Below are positions 1 through 9,125 of a stretch of 46,251 nt of DNA, in pieces; positions within the stretch are counted from its first letter, which is position 1; the number at the start of each line of letters is the position of its first letter. The position numbers and the translations under genes are program-made. Source of the stretch: Pseudomonadota bacterium (GTDB lineage: Bacteria > Myxococcota_A > UBA9042 > GCA-2863065); assembly GCA_005776725.1 (NCBI GenBank), contig SXOO01000037.1:1-46251 (forward strand), in the 5' to 3' direction. The notes under the pieces are model-generated. The model made no database searches. It saw only the letters and a list, made by a program, of their open reading frames with translations, and was not told where the DNA came from.

Positions 1-2
1 AC

Positions 3-1448
3 CAGGAGCAGGTCATGACCATCGCCCGCGTCATCGCGGGCTACTCCCTCGGCGGCGCCGACCTCCTCCGGCGGGCCATGGGTAAGAAGAAGGCCGAGGA
101 GATGGCGAAGCAGAAGCAGACCTTCCTCGACGGCGCCATTGCCACCGGCCTCGCCACCCCCGAGGACGCGGACCGCATCTTCGAGCTCATGGCCTACTTC
201 GCCGGCTACGGCTTCAACAAGTCGCACTCAGCCGCGTATGCGCTCATCAGTTACCAGACGGCCTATCTGAAGGCGCATTACCCGGTGGAGTTCTACGCGG
301 CGCTCATGACCTGTGACGGCGACAACACCGACAAGGTGGTGCGCCTCATCGGCGACGCTCGCGCCAACGGCATCGTCGTGCGTCCGCCGGACGTGAACAA
401 CTCCCGCAAAGACTTCTCCGTCGACGCCGGCGGCATCCGCTTCGGCCTCGGAGCAATCAAGATGGTCGGCGAGGGCGCCGTCGACGAGATCATCTTGGGG
501 CGCGAAGAGGGCGCGTTCAGGTCGCTCTTCGAGCTCTGCGAGCGCGTCGACCTCAAGAAGATGAACCGCCGCACCTTCGAGCAGCTCATCCGGAGCGGCG
601 CGTGCGACGGCTTCGGCCGGGAACGCTACGTCCTCTTCCACAACATCGACCGGGCCATCGAGCGCGCGCAGGCCACCGCCCGAGACCGCGCCTCGGGCCA
701 GGGGAGCCTCTTCGACCTCCTGGGCGGCGGGGGCGCCAACGGCAGGGCGAATCCGAAGTCGGACGCGTATCTCGAAGGGGGCCAGCCCTGGCTGGAGCGT
801 GCGCGGCTCGAGTACGAGAAGGAGGCGATCGGCTTCTACGTGTCGGGGCACCCGCTCGACAGCTACAAGAAGGAGCTTGAGCGGTACTCGAGCCACACGA
901 TAGCGCGCCTCCAAGAGGGTCTCTTCGAGCCCCGCCAGGAGGTCTCTATCGGCGGCATTGTGGTCGCCATGCGCGAGCGCCTCCTGAAGAGCGGAGACGG
1001 GCGAATGGCCTTCGTCACGGTCGAGGACCTGGGCGGGCAGGTCGAGGTGGTGTTCTTCGCGAAGTCGTACGGCGACGCCGAGCCCGCGCTCAAGTCCGGG
1101 GAGCCCCTGCTCATCACTGGGAGCGCGCGATACGAGGGCGACGAAGAGAACCGCACCTTGAAGCTTCGCGCGGAAAAGGCGGTGCGGCTGTCCGAGATCC
1201 GTCGGGAGCGCACGCGCAAGCTCGCGTTTCGTATCGACGCCAGCCGAACCGAGCCGCGGACTGTCTTTCAGCTCATGGACGTGATCGCCGCTCACAAGGG
1301 CCAGGTGCCCGTGACGTTCCTGGTCGACCTTCCGCGTATTGGCCGCGCCGTGATCGAGCCAAGCGGGGGCTTGGCGGTGTCTCCGGAGGACGAGCTCATC
1401 GCCGCCGCCGAGCGCCTCCTCGGGAAAGACGCGGTCCTCACCGTCTGA
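3..1448 (+). CDS. dnaE: DNA polymerase III alpha subunit, C-terminal part (5' end cut by window)
   Basis: This is the last 481 codons of the replicative polymerase catalytic subunit, which extends DNA in the replisome. The reading frame is already open at the window edge (tyrosine-QEQV precedes the first Met at 15), so the Met is internal and the gene begins outside. The segment FNKSHSAAYALISYQTAYLK at about residues 70–90 is a hallmark of bacterial DnaE. It is followed by a helix-hairpin-helix stretch (NRRTFEQLIRSGACDGFG). An OB-fold lies near residues 315–400 (EVSIGGIVV to LRAEKAVRLSEIR). The C-terminus is the usual short tau-binding-type tail. The catalytic aspartates and PHP domain lie upstream and are not visible. 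The family assignment is secure. Confidence 0.97.
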   Translation, partial: QEQVMTIARVIAGYSLGGADLLRRAMGKKKAEEMAKQKQTFLDGAIATGLATPEDADRIFELMAYFAGYGFNKSHSAAYALISYQTAYLKAHYPVEFYAALMTCDGDNTDKVVRLIGDARANGIVVRPPDVNNSRKDFSVDAGGIRFGLGAIKMVGEGAVDEIILGREEGAFRSLFELCERVDLKKMNRRTFEQLIRSGACDGFGRERYVLFHNIDRAIERAQATARDRASGQGSLFDLLGGGGANGRANPKSDAYLEGGQPWLERARLEYEKEAIGFYVSGHPLDSYKKELERYSSHTIARLQEGLFEPRQEVSIGGIVVAMRERLLKSGDGRMAFVTVEDLGGQVEVVFFAKSYGDAEPALKSGEPLLITGSARYEGDEENRTLKLRAEKAVRLSEIRRERTRKLAFRIDASRTEPRTVFQLMDVIAAHKGQVPVTFLVDLPRIGRAVIEPSGGLAVSPEDELIAAAERLLGKDAVLTV

Positions 1449-1479
1449 CGCGAGCAAGGTCCACGGGGGACCTCGCGTC
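1447..1479 (+). terminator. Stem-loop overlapping the dnaE stop codon
   Basis: GACGCG pairs with CGCGTC and AGGTCC with GGACCT around a five-base loop, with a four-base bulge on the left arm. The stem starts inside the TGA stop. There is no T-run after it, so it is a candidate weak or factor-dependent terminator rather than a classic intrinsic one. Confidence 0.4.
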
Positions 1480-1613
1480 CGCGAGCGTGCAGAGGCGCTG
1501 CTGCCCGCCCCGTAGGCATTAATTCCCTTGGGGGTCCAGGGCCCGCGGCGGTAGTCTCCGCGCTCTTTTCCAGTGGGGAAGGTCCCACGAAGAACGCTCG
1601 GACTGCGAGGATC

Positions 1614-2606
1614 ATGCAGCCCTCCGTCGTCGACATGCGCGAGGCGTTGAGCAACGCTCAGCCCGAGGCGTCCCCGTCCCAGCGCGCCCCGAGGGACCCC
1701 GCTCAGCGAATGGCGTTCGCTATCTCGGTGGTAGAGGCGCTCACCGCGGGTCCAGACGCCCAGCTGGGAGCGCTCACGCTCGTGCGTTGCCCCAGGCGGC
1801 CGTCGCGGCGCACCTGCGGCGGCTTCATCATGGCATCGCAGGACCTCGCCGCCGCGCAGCGGGAGCCGAGGATTCTTTGGAATTGCGTCGACTGCGGCGC
1901 CCGGGGCGCCATCGTTGGCTTTCAGGGCACGCCTTGGGATCACACCGGCGCAGTCTCGCAAGCCGACGCGGAGCGACAGCTGCGCACCCTGTGCCTCGAC
2001 ACGTACCGTTGGGCGCGGCTCTTGTCGGCTGGCTCGCTCGAGTGTGAGCTGCTCCTCAAGGGAGCGCGTGTGTCACAGCCCCACGGCGCCGTGGAGGTCT
2101 CGGTCTCCGGTCCCACGGCGTGGTTCGAGGCGCTGCGGGAGCGCGTCGAGATCGAGCTCGTTCATGCAAGGGGGCCCACCATGTTCACGGCGCTGACGCA
2201 GCTCCTCAGTCGGCTCGGTCCGGGCCCACGGCCCTCGTTCGGCGAACTGTTCGACACGTCGCCGCTCTCCCTGTTCGCTGAGCTCGACATTCACGGCTGG
2301 CAACTCGACGACGGCGAAGCACGACACATCGCGCACCCGGACTCCTTCTGGATCCCGGACCTCGAGCTGCGCACCGGAGTGGTGGCTGGCAGCATTGTCA
2401 AGCTGATCTTCGCGATCGCCAACGGAGAAGACGAGCTGGGCTTCGAGCGAATGTGGGTTGTCGTGGAGCACGCCCACGGGACGCTGTTCATGGGACGCCT
2501 CGACAATGCGCCGCTCACAGCCGGTCGCCTCGGCCCGGGGCACCCCGTGTTCTTCGGCCCGGAGCACATCATCGATATCTGGACCGACGAGTCGGAGCCG
2601 GACTGA
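1614..2606 (+). CDS. Uncharacterised protein with DUF2314-like C-terminal domain
   Basis: A 330-residue soluble protein without signal peptide or membrane segment. The N-terminal 60 residues look disordered. The middle carries cysteines in CPRRPSRRTC and a CVDC pair, which could bind a metal. The last 90 residues (FWIPDLELRTGVVAGSIVKL, ERMWVVVE, GRLDNAPL, PVFFGPEHIIDIW) match the layout I know from DUF2314 domains: an E-x-MWV strand, then a G-x-LDN-x-P turn, then a polar strand ending in DIW. The biological role of that domain is not established. The gene stands alone between dnaE and the Phc-like pair, on the same strand, 165 bases after dnaE. ATG at 1614 follows an AGGA sequence. An in-frame ATG at 1635 is an alternative start. 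Confidence 0.75.
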   Translation: MQPSVVDMREALSNAQPEASPSQRAPRDPAQRMAFAISVVEALTAGPDAQLGALTLVRCPRRPSRRTCGGFIMASQDLAAAQREPRILWNCVDCGARGAIVGFQGTPWDHTGAVSQADAERQLRTLCLDTYRWARLLSAGSLECELLLKGARVSQPHGAVEVSVSGPTAWFEALRERVEIELVHARGPTMFTALTQLLSRLGPGPRPSFGELFDTSPLSLFAELDIHGWQLDDGEARHIAHPDSFWIPDLELRTGVVAGSIVKLIFAIANGEDELGFERMWVVVEHAHGTLFMGRLDNAPLTAGRLGPGHPVFFGPEHIIDIWTDESEPD

Positions 2607-2663
2607 GAAAGTCGCCCACCGGGGCGTCCTCGTCCTACCCGACCCTGGCTGCGCCACCCGTGA

Positions 2664-2684
2664 ACCGCGCCGCTATGGCGCGGT
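2664..2684 (+). terminator. Stem-loop after the DUF2314-like gene
   Basis: A perfect eight-base stem ACCGCGCC/GGCGCGGT with loop GCTAT lies 58 bases after the stop at 2606. No T-tract follows. It is a possible terminator in the 190-base gap before the next gene. The same gap holds no other feature I can support. Confidence 0.35.
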
Positions 2685-2817
2685 GTGAATGTCTCCTTCA
2701 GCACCAGAAATTTTGCCCGCACCCGTCGGTGGGCGCAATCTCCCCCCGTCCATCGCAATCGCTGGGCGTCAGGCCATGTAGTGCCTCGCCCGGTGTGTGG
2801 ACTCTTGGGGAGGCCTT

Positions 2818-4260
2818 GTGTCGGACAGGGGTGACTACGGACGCGCCGGCGGGAGCGCTGTCTACCGCGAGCGCGTGGTCGTCGAGAAGGGGTTGCGGCG
2901 TTGTCCGCCTTCCGTGCACCTCAACGGCGAGCCGTGCAAGCTGCTCGACATCTCTATGTCGGGGTGCCGCATCGAGGCACGGGACGCCTTCGGGCGCTTC
3001 CCCGAGGGGAGCAGCTGCGAGCTTCGTATCGCCATCGGCGCGCATGTAGTCTTCCTCGGCGCAGCGCAGGTCGTCCGCGGCGACGAAGAGAGAAGACAGC
3101 TTGCTCTCACGGTGCCCGCCGGGTTCATCAACGTGCCCGACATGCTGGACCGGCACGCGAAGCTGCTGCTCGAGATGGAGCTCGCCGAATACGCCGCAGC
3201 GCGCGCCGTGGTCCCACCCGACTACCGGCTGGCTGTCGAGGCGCTAGCCGACTTCTATCGATTCCACCGAAACCTCTTTCGCGCACGCGAGGCGGCCCTC
3301 CGCGAGCGAGGCGGAAAGGCGGAGGCGGACGTCGCCGAGCTCACCCGCCACGCGTACGAGCAGATGCTGCCGACCTGGCACACGCTCAAGGCGGCCGCGG
3401 CTTCGAGCGCGCTCGTGCACCTGGATGACCCCGTCCGCTGGATGGCGATGAAGCGGGTGACCGAACGGGCGCTGACCCTGGACCTCCTCGGCGCACCGCT
3501 GATCGAGCGGGCCTACACAAAGCCCCTCGGCTACGCGGGCGACTACAGAACGATGACCTTCGTCTACGCTCACGCTTTCGAGGGCGCGAGCGTCACTGAT
3601 CGTGTCTTTCATCGCTTCGTCGCGGACGAGCCCCTCGCCGAGGGTGTGAGGCGCCGCAAGGATCTGATGAAGGAGTATACCTTCGCACAGCTCGCCCAGC
3701 GTTCGCGGCCAAGCGGTGCGCGGATGCGGGTGATGAGCCTAGGCTGCGGGCCGGCGCTCGAGGTGCTCGAGATCGCGAAGGACCACAGCTGGCGCGGTCC
3801 GATCAGTTGGACGTTGGTGGATCAGGAGGCGCAGGCGCTGAGCCTTGCGTACTCCGAGATCTACCCGACGCTCCAGGGCGCAGGAGAAGTGCGTGGAGAC
3901 ATCCGCTGCCTGAACGTCCCCCTCCGGCGGATCCTGAAGGAGCGGATGAAGCCGCAGGAGGCGCAGGACCTGATCTACGCCGCTGGGCTGTTCGACTACC
4001 TGGAGGACGCGGTGGCCCGCTCTCTGCTCGAACTGCTGGCGCAGAGTCTCTCCCCTGGAGGGATGATCGCCGTCGGGAACGCCCGACGGGACGACGTGAA
4101 CTTCTGGGTGCCAGAGTTCTTGCTCGACTGGGCACTCCTATATCGCTCCAAGGAAGAGATGCTCCACCTCGCTGACGGCCTCGGGCCAGAGTTCGAGCGC
4201 TCCGTGGTGATGGAACCGGCCCAGGCCTACTGGTTTCTCTGTATTCGGCGGGTCGCGTGA
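2818..4260 (+). CDS. PilZ domain–SAM methyltransferase fusion, PhcB-type signal synthase
   Basis: A 480-residue cytoplasmic fusion. Residues about 15–110 form a PilZ-like domain with the D-x-S-x-x-G motif intact (DISMSGCRI). The RxxxR motif that normally grips cyclic-di-GMP is not evident. The rest is a class I methyltransferase with PLGYAGDY near residue 236 and a SAM loop VMSLGCGPALE near 304. That combination is typical, as I recall, of proteins annotated as biosynthesis of 3-hydroxypalmitate methyl ester (PhcB of Ralstonia), which methylate a hydroxy-fatty acid to make a quorum signal. The GTG at 2818 has a strong GGGGAGG at 2807–2813. The in-frame GTG at 2797 lacks a ribosome site. The stop overlaps the next gene, a membrane sensor kinase, as phcB is followed by phcS in Ralstonia. 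The methyltransferase fold is sure; the substrate is inferred. Confidence 0.8.
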   Translation: MSDRGDYGRAGGSAVYRERVVVEKGLRRCPPSVHLNGEPCKLLDISMSGCRIEARDAFGRFPEGSSCELRIAIGAHVVFLGAAQVVRGDEERRQLALTVPAGFINVPDMLDRHAKLLLEMELAEYAAARAVVPPDYRLAVEALADFYRFHRNLFRAREAALRERGGKAEADVAELTRHAYEQMLPTWHTLKAAAASSALVHLDDPVRWMAMKRVTERALTLDLLGAPLIERAYTKPLGYAGDYRTMTFVYAHAFEGASVTDRVFHRFVADEPLAEGVRRRKDLMKEYTFAQLAQRSRPSGARMRVMSLGCGPALEVLEIAKDHSWRGPISWTLVDQEAQALSLAYSEIYPTLQGAGEVRGDIRCLNVPLRRILKERMKPQEAQDLIYAAGLFDYLEDAVARSLLELLAQSLSPGGMIAVGNARRDDVNFWVPEFLLDWALLYRSKEEMLHLADGLGPEFERSVVMEPAQAYWFLCIRRVA

Positions 4261-6869
4261 TGTCCGAGCCCGAGCTGGCGTTTCAGAAGAGCCTTCGGGA
4301 GAAGAACACCTCAGCGTTGTTGGTGTTTGCTTGGTTGTCGTCGACCCTCGTTCCCCTCTTCTGGGGGCTCGACTTCCTGTTGATCCCGGCTCACGTGGGC
4401 CTCCTCGGCGTGATGCGGCTCCTGATCACCGTATACGGCGGGTGGCTCCTTTGGGTGATCTACCGGCGGCGCGACTGGATGCTCCCGCGGGTCCAGGGTC
4501 TCGGTCCTGCCACCGTCATTGCCATCGAGGCCAGCATCAGCCTCATGTGCTGGCTCCAGGACGGCTACGAATCGCAGTACTACGCCGGCGTCTGTCTCGC
4601 CGTCCTCGCCAGCGGCACGTTGTTTCTCTGGACCCCGAAGCAGTCAATCTTCGTATTTGTGTCAATGTATACAATATACATGGCCCCGCTGGTGTTTGGG
4701 ATCATCCCGATCAAGGACGTGGCGGTCGCGGTCAATAACCAGTTCTTTCTGATCAGCACGGTCATCATCGTCGCGGCCTCTCAGGCGGCGCGGTACCGCC
4801 TGGAGCGAACCGAGTTCTACAACCTCCGGTCGCTGGCCCAGACGTCCAATTCGCTGGAGTCGGCTCTGGCGCGCCTGAAAGAGCTCGACCGCGCGAAGTC
4901 GAACTTCTTCAACAACATCACGCACGAGCTGCGGACGCCGCTCACCATGATCCTGTCGCCCCTCGAGAACATCCTGTCGGGCGAGCTCGGGCGGGTGGAC
5001 CACGCGCACGAGGCGACGCTGAAGCTCATCTGGCGAAACGCCCTGAAGCTGCTGAAGCTCATCAACGACCTGCTCGATCTGGCCAGGGTCGAAGAGCAAC
5101 ACCTCCAGCTGCGTCGCGAGCCCACGGACCTGGGTCGCCTCGCCCGCGAGATCCTCGAGCAGACCGTGCCGCTCGCGGCCAGAAAGCGCATCGACGTCCA
5201 ACTCGCAGAGCCGAGCCCAGTGGGCATGTTCAACATCGATCCCTCCAAGATGGAGCGCGTCTTCGTCAACGTGATCTCCAACGCGCTCAAGTTCACGGAG
5301 CGAGACGGCGCGGTGCGCGTAACCCTCAGCGAGGCCAACGGCATCGCCTCGATCGAGGTCTCCGACACGGGCATTGGCATCGCCCCCGACAAGCTGGATG
5401 TGATCTTCCAGCGGTTCAGCCAGGCGGACGCCTCGGTGACGCGGCGCTTCGGTGGTACGGGGATCGGCCTCGCATTCGCGCGTGAGATTACCCGCGCCCA
5501 TGGCGGCGACATCACGGTCAAGAGCGAACCGGGAGTGGGGTCCACGTTCACGATCGTGCTGCCGCGTGGTGAGGCGGACGTGGCGGCGGAGGCCGTTGAC
5601 GCACCGACCCGGGGGCCGATCGAGTGGGCCCAGCAGCTCATCAGCGGCCTCGAGTATCGCTTCCTCGACGTCGACGAGGTCACGGAGCGGCGCATCGCGG
5701 AGCGCGGGGACGACACGGGCAAGGCCACCAAGGTCCTCGTGGTCGAGGACAATGTGGAGCTCCTCCGCTTCCTGCACCTCCAGCTTCAGGATCGTCACGC
5801 AGTGTATCTCGCCCGGAACGGCGTCACCGGCCTCGAGCTCGCGCGTCGCGAGCAGCCGGACGTCATCGTGAGCGACTACATGATGGATGAGATGGACGGC
5901 CTCACCATGATCGCGCAGCTGAAGGCCGATCCCCGCACCATGGACATCCCAGTGATCCTCCTCACCGCCGAGCGGAGCGTGATGACGCGTGTCTCCGCGC
6001 GGCAGGCGGGTGCTGACATCTACCTCGAGAAGCCGTTCAGCCCCCGAGAGCTCCGAGCCGCGGTGGTGGCGCTCCTGAAGCGTCGCGGTCGCGAGGTCCA
6101 GCAGGTCATGCGCGCGCAGGTGCGCAGCCTCGAGTCGGTGTCGGCCGGGCTCGCCCACGAGATCAGGAACCCCCTCACCTACATCAAGAACGCCGTCTTC
6201 GTGATCTCGGAGAGCGTCCAGACCGTTCACCAGACCATCAAGAGGACCGACGTCGCGGAGGAGGAGCGCGCTCGCATCGTAGCCAAGGCGATCGACCGGA
6301 TGGAGCGCATGCAGACCACGGCGGACCGAGGCATCCAGCGCGTCGAGCAGGTGCTCGAGACGCTCCGCCGCTACGCGCGAGAGGGATACCCCAGCACTCG
6401 GATGCCGGCCGCCTTCGACGCCTTGGTCCAGGATGTGGTGGGACTCTTGCGCCCCAAGGGTGATCGCCTGATCCAGGTGGAGTTCACCGCAGGGGCCGGC
6501 GACGCCGCCGTAGACTGCGTGGCCGACGAGCTGCAGCAGGTGGTTCGTAACCTGGTCCAGAATGCGATCGATGCCGCGCCGGAGGGCTCGACGGTGGCGG
6601 TCCGGACCCGCCTCGAGAAGGCCGCCCTGGTCCTCGAGGTGCAGGACTGGGGGGCGGGGATCGCGCGGGAGCTACAGTCGCGGATCTTCACGCCGTTCTT
6701 CAGCACGAAGGGGCCCGGCGAGGGCATGGGGCTCGGACTCGCGATCGTGGATCAGGTCGTCCGCGAGCACGGCGGCTCCATCAACGTCGACTCCACGCCC
6801 GGTGCGGGCTCTACCTTCCGCGTCTGGCTTCCAGTAGCCGAGTCTCCGGCTGGGAGCCTCGCCGCCTGA
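4257..6869 (+). CDS. Hybrid sensor: membrane histidine kinase + receiver + second histidine kinase (PhcS–PhcR-like fusion)
   Basis: An 870-residue signalling protein. Residues about 18–180 hold five or six membrane helices with almost no periplasmic loops, suited to sensing a lipid-soluble ligand. The first kinase follows: phospho-acceptor His223 in THELRTP, N-box Asn342, D370-x-G, and GGTGIGLA near 399. A receiver domain has Asp540 (VIVSDYMMDEMDG), Thr570 and Lys592. A second complete kinase has His634 in GLAHEIRNPL, an N-box NLVQNAID, D-x-G-x-G (DWGAGI), and GMGLGLAI. In Ralstonia, PhcS is a membrane kinase and PhcR a receiver with a C-terminal kinase; here the two layouts are joined in one chain. 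Translation starts at GTG 4257 or ATG 4260 and overlaps the stop of the methyltransferase gene, so the two are translationally coupled. There is no DNA-binding output domain. Confidence 0.9.
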   Translation: MMSEPELAFQKSLREKNTSALLVFAWLSSTLVPLFWGLDFLLIPAHVGLLGVMRLLITVYGGWLLWVIYRRRDWMLPRVQGLGPATVIAIEASISLMCWLQDGYESQYYAGVCLAVLASGTLFLWTPKQSIFVFVSMYTIYMAPLVFGIIPIKDVAVAVNNQFFLISTVIIVAASQAARYRLERTEFYNLRSLAQTSNSLESALARLKELDRAKSNFFNNITHELRTPLTMILSPLENILSGELGRVDHAHEATLKLIWRNALKLLKLINDLLDLARVEEQHLQLRREPTDLGRLAREILEQTVPLAARKRIDVQLAEPSPVGMFNIDPSKMERVFVNVISNALKFTERDGAVRVTLSEANGIASIEVSDTGIGIAPDKLDVIFQRFSQADASVTRRFGGTGIGLAFAREITRAHGGDITVKSEPGVGSTFTIVLPRGEADVAAEAVDAPTRGPIEWAQQLISGLEYRFLDVDEVTERRIAERGDDTGKATKVLVVEDNVELLRFLHLQLQDRHAVYLARNGVTGLELARREQPDVIVSDYMMDEMDGLTMIAQLKADPRTMDIPVILLTAERSVMTRVSARQAGADIYLEKPFSPRELRAAVVALLKRRGREVQQVMRAQVRSLESVSAGLAHEIRNPLTYIKNAVFVISESVQTVHQTIKRTDVAEEERARIVAKAIDRMERMQTTADRGIQRVEQVLETLRRYAREGYPSTRMPAAFDALVQDVVGLLRPKGDRLIQVEFTAGAGDAAVDCVADELQQVVRNLVQNAIDAAPEGSTVAVRTRLEKAALVLEVQDWGAGIARELQSRIFTPFFSTKGPGEGMGLGLAIVDQVVREHGGSINVDSTPGAGSTFRVWLPVAESPAGSLAA

Positions 6870-6884
6870 CGCGGTGGGCCCGCC

Positions 6885-9125
6885 TCAGCCGGCTGCCCAA
6901 GCTCCCGTCGTCCGATCCCAGCGCTTCCAGACTAGTTCGTCCGCATCGCCCGGGACCTCCCCGTACAGCGCTGCCTCCCCCGCCCGCGCTTGGAAGCGCT
7001 GGGTGGTGTACGCCGCCGCTACGCCCGCCTCGTCCAGGTCCTCCTTGCTCATCGGCTCGGCTGCCATGTGGAACGCGGTGGTCACGGCGTCAGCGCTGAC
7101 GTCCACCACCGACAGGCCCTGGAGGTTCGTGCGGATGAACGCGAGCCCTGGGTTGGGCAGGGTGGCCGGGTCCACCAGCAGGGAGTCCGCGCCGAGCGCG
7201 AGCGCCGCCGCGCCAGCGGCCTTGAGGGCCGGGTCCGAGTTGGCCGCGTTGATCAGCAGCTGTCGCAGCGTGCCGGAGCTCACGGCGCCGCCGGTGAACT
7301 CCACCACCACGTTCCCAGCCCGGCTGACGAGCTCGCTGGCCCAGAACGAGTGGAGGTCCCCGCTCAGGACCACGACGTTCCCTGCGGCGCTCGCCGAGTC
7401 GATCAAAGCGTCCCGCTTGTCCGGGAAGCCGTTGTAATCGTCGAGCACCAGCGCCCACCGCTTGCGAAAGCGCTCGGGGAGGGACGCGAATGACGACAGA
7501 TCCACGACGTGGGTGGTGGCGCAGAAGGGGCTGCACCAGAGCTTCCAGGTGTGCGGGGACGAGACCAGCCCCCCGAGCAGCCAGGCCTCCTGCTCCTTCC
7601 CTAGCACATCCTGGGCCGCCCCTTCCGTGCGGTGGTTGGCGACTGCAGCGTAGGCCTGGAAGGTGTCCCAGATCGCGAAGTAGCGCGACCCGAGGGAGCC
7701 GTACTCCGAGGCCTTCCCGATGTCTGCCCAGACGAGGCCCCGCTCGAGGCCGTCCGTGGCGCTGATCAACGGCGGGTCCTCCGTCTCGCCCGCCGCAGCC
7801 CGCGCTTCGAGGACGCCGTTGATCCACGCCACCCCGATCTTGCCGGTGATCTTGGACGCCGTGCCGCCAGCGGCCACCAGCGGGGCCTTGTAGGCGCCTT
7901 CGTCGTGAGCGTCGATGTCGATGACGGCTCCCACGGGGTCTGGAACTGCGCCCATCGCGGCAACGAGCTCCGCCTCCGTCGCCGCGACCGCGCCGGGATA
8001 CGCCTCCTCCGGGACCAGGTGGTCGGGTCGATGACTGCGACCGTCGGTGAGGAAGAGGTGGCAGTGTTTCCCCCAGGTGAGGTCACGGTAGACCCGGACG
8101 TCCTCCCCCAGCGGCTTCGTGCGGTCGTACTGGTAGTCCGCGGACTCGAAGTCGACCGGCTGGTACTCGGTCCAGGCTTGCGACGCGTTGCGGCGCCGCT
8201 CCTCGTCGGCCTCGTCTTCTGCGCCGTTGTGATAGGTGCCGTGTTCCCTCCACGAGTCGTCCGAGAACTCGTGGTCATCCCACGTGATCAGGAACGGGAA
8301 GCGCTCGTGCGCGGCCATCAGCCACGGGTCCGAGCGGTAGACGCGGTACATCTCGCGGTAGTTGTGGAGCGATCGAGCCGCTTGGTACTCGGTCTCCGTC
8401 CCCGCGTCGAAGGTCAGCGCGCCGGCTTTGTCGGTGAACGTGAACGCGCGGTCCGGTGACGCCTCCTGAAAGCGAGGGTCCGCGGTGGTCTCGTAGACGT
8501 AGTCGCCGAGATGAACGATGAACTCGGGCGGCGGGTCGAGCGCCAGGAGCCGCTTGTATGCGTTGTAGTAGCGCCCGTTGTAGTCCTGGCACGAGACGTA
8601 CGCGAAGCGCACGGCTCGCTCGGCGTCCGCCGCGGGCGCGGTGCGAGTGGTCCCCGTACGCGAGGCCAGCCGGACCGGCTGGTCGCTGTTGGGCCTCTCC
8701 GTGAGCACGAAGCGGTAGTAGTACACCGAATCGGCGGTGAGCCCCTCCACGCGCACCTTCACGCAGTGGTCGTGCTCCAGCGCGGCGGTGAGGTCCGTCC
8801 CGGCCGAGCCCGTGAGGCTGATGCGCTCCGAGAAGTCGGGCGTGCTCGACAGCTCGAGGCGCAGGGTCACTGCAGCGTCTGGTTGCGTGGGCACCAGCGC
8901 GCGGGTCCAGAGCACGACGCTCGACGGCTTGGGATCACCCGACGCGACCGAGTTGGGGAAGTAGCCTGTTCCGTCCTCGATAGCGGGTTCCGTGGCCGCG
9001 TCGCCCGGCGTCGCCGTGGTGTCGCTGGTGCCGTTCGAGACCGAGGTGCCCGCGCTCTCCGAGGCGCAGCCGGCGGCGGCCGCAACCAGCACGGTACCCT
9101 TCAAGAATCGACGCCGTGACAGCAT
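6885..9125 (-). CDS. phoD: PhoD-family alkaline phosphatase/phosphodiesterase, Tat-exported lipoprotein
   Basis: A 746-residue secreted metallophosphoesterase that releases phosphate from organic esters. The N-terminus has a twin-arginine signal (SRRRFLKG) followed by a hydrophobic stretch and AAAAGC, so it is probably exported folded and lipid-anchored. Family landmarks in order are VASGDPKPSSVVLWTRA (PhoD N-terminal domain), FAYVSCQDY, GDYVYE near 205, WDDHEFSDDSW near 282, FLTDGRSHR, and VVLSGDLHS near 588. These supply the Fe/Ca-binding Asp, Asn and His residues. The start at 9125 has GGAG five bases upstream and places the Tat motif at the terminus; an upstream ATG at 9185 would bury it. 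The gene converges on the hybrid kinase with a 15-base gap. Phosphate-starvation control is typical of the family, but I see no clear Pho box. Confidence 0.93.
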   Translation of the reverse strand: MLSRRRFLKGTVLVAAAAGCASESAGTSVSNGTSDTTATPGDAATEPAIEDGTGYFPNSVASGDPKPSSVVLWTRALVPTQPDAAVTLRLELSSTPDFSERISLTGSAGTDLTAALEHDHCVKVRVEGLTADSVYYYRFVLTERPNSDQPVRLASRTGTTRTAPAADAERAVRFAYVSCQDYNGRYYNAYKRLLALDPPPEFIVHLGDYVYETTADPRFQEASPDRAFTFTDKAGALTFDAGTETEYQAARSLHNYREMYRVYRSDPWLMAAHERFPFLITWDDHEFSDDSWREHGTYHNGAEDEADEERRRNASQAWTEYQPVDFESADYQYDRTKPLGEDVRVYRDLTWGKHCHLFLTDGRSHRPDHLVPEEAYPGAVAATEAELVAAMGAVPDPVGAVIDIDAHDEGAYKAPLVAAGGTASKITGKIGVAWINGVLEARAAAGETEDPPLISATDGLERGLVWADIGKASEYGSLGSRYFAIWDTFQAYAAVANHRTEGAAQDVLGKEQEAWLLGGLVSSPHTWKLWCSPFCATTHVVDLSSFASLPERFRKRWALVLDDYNGFPDKRDALIDSASAAGNVVVLSGDLHSFWASELVSRAGNVVVEFTGGAVSSGTLRQLLINAANSDPALKAAGAAALALGADSLLVDPATLPNPGLAFIRTNLQGLSVVDVSADAVTTAFHMAAEPMSKEDLDEAGVAAAYTTQRFQARAGEAALYGEVPGDADELVWKRWDRTTGAWAAG

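Noticed and set aside
228..1961. A 577-codon open frame on the minus strand
   Set aside because: It lies antisense to dnaE and its downstream gap, with Arg/Leu/Gly-rich biased translation and no family motif. GC-rich third positions keep the opposite strand free of stops.
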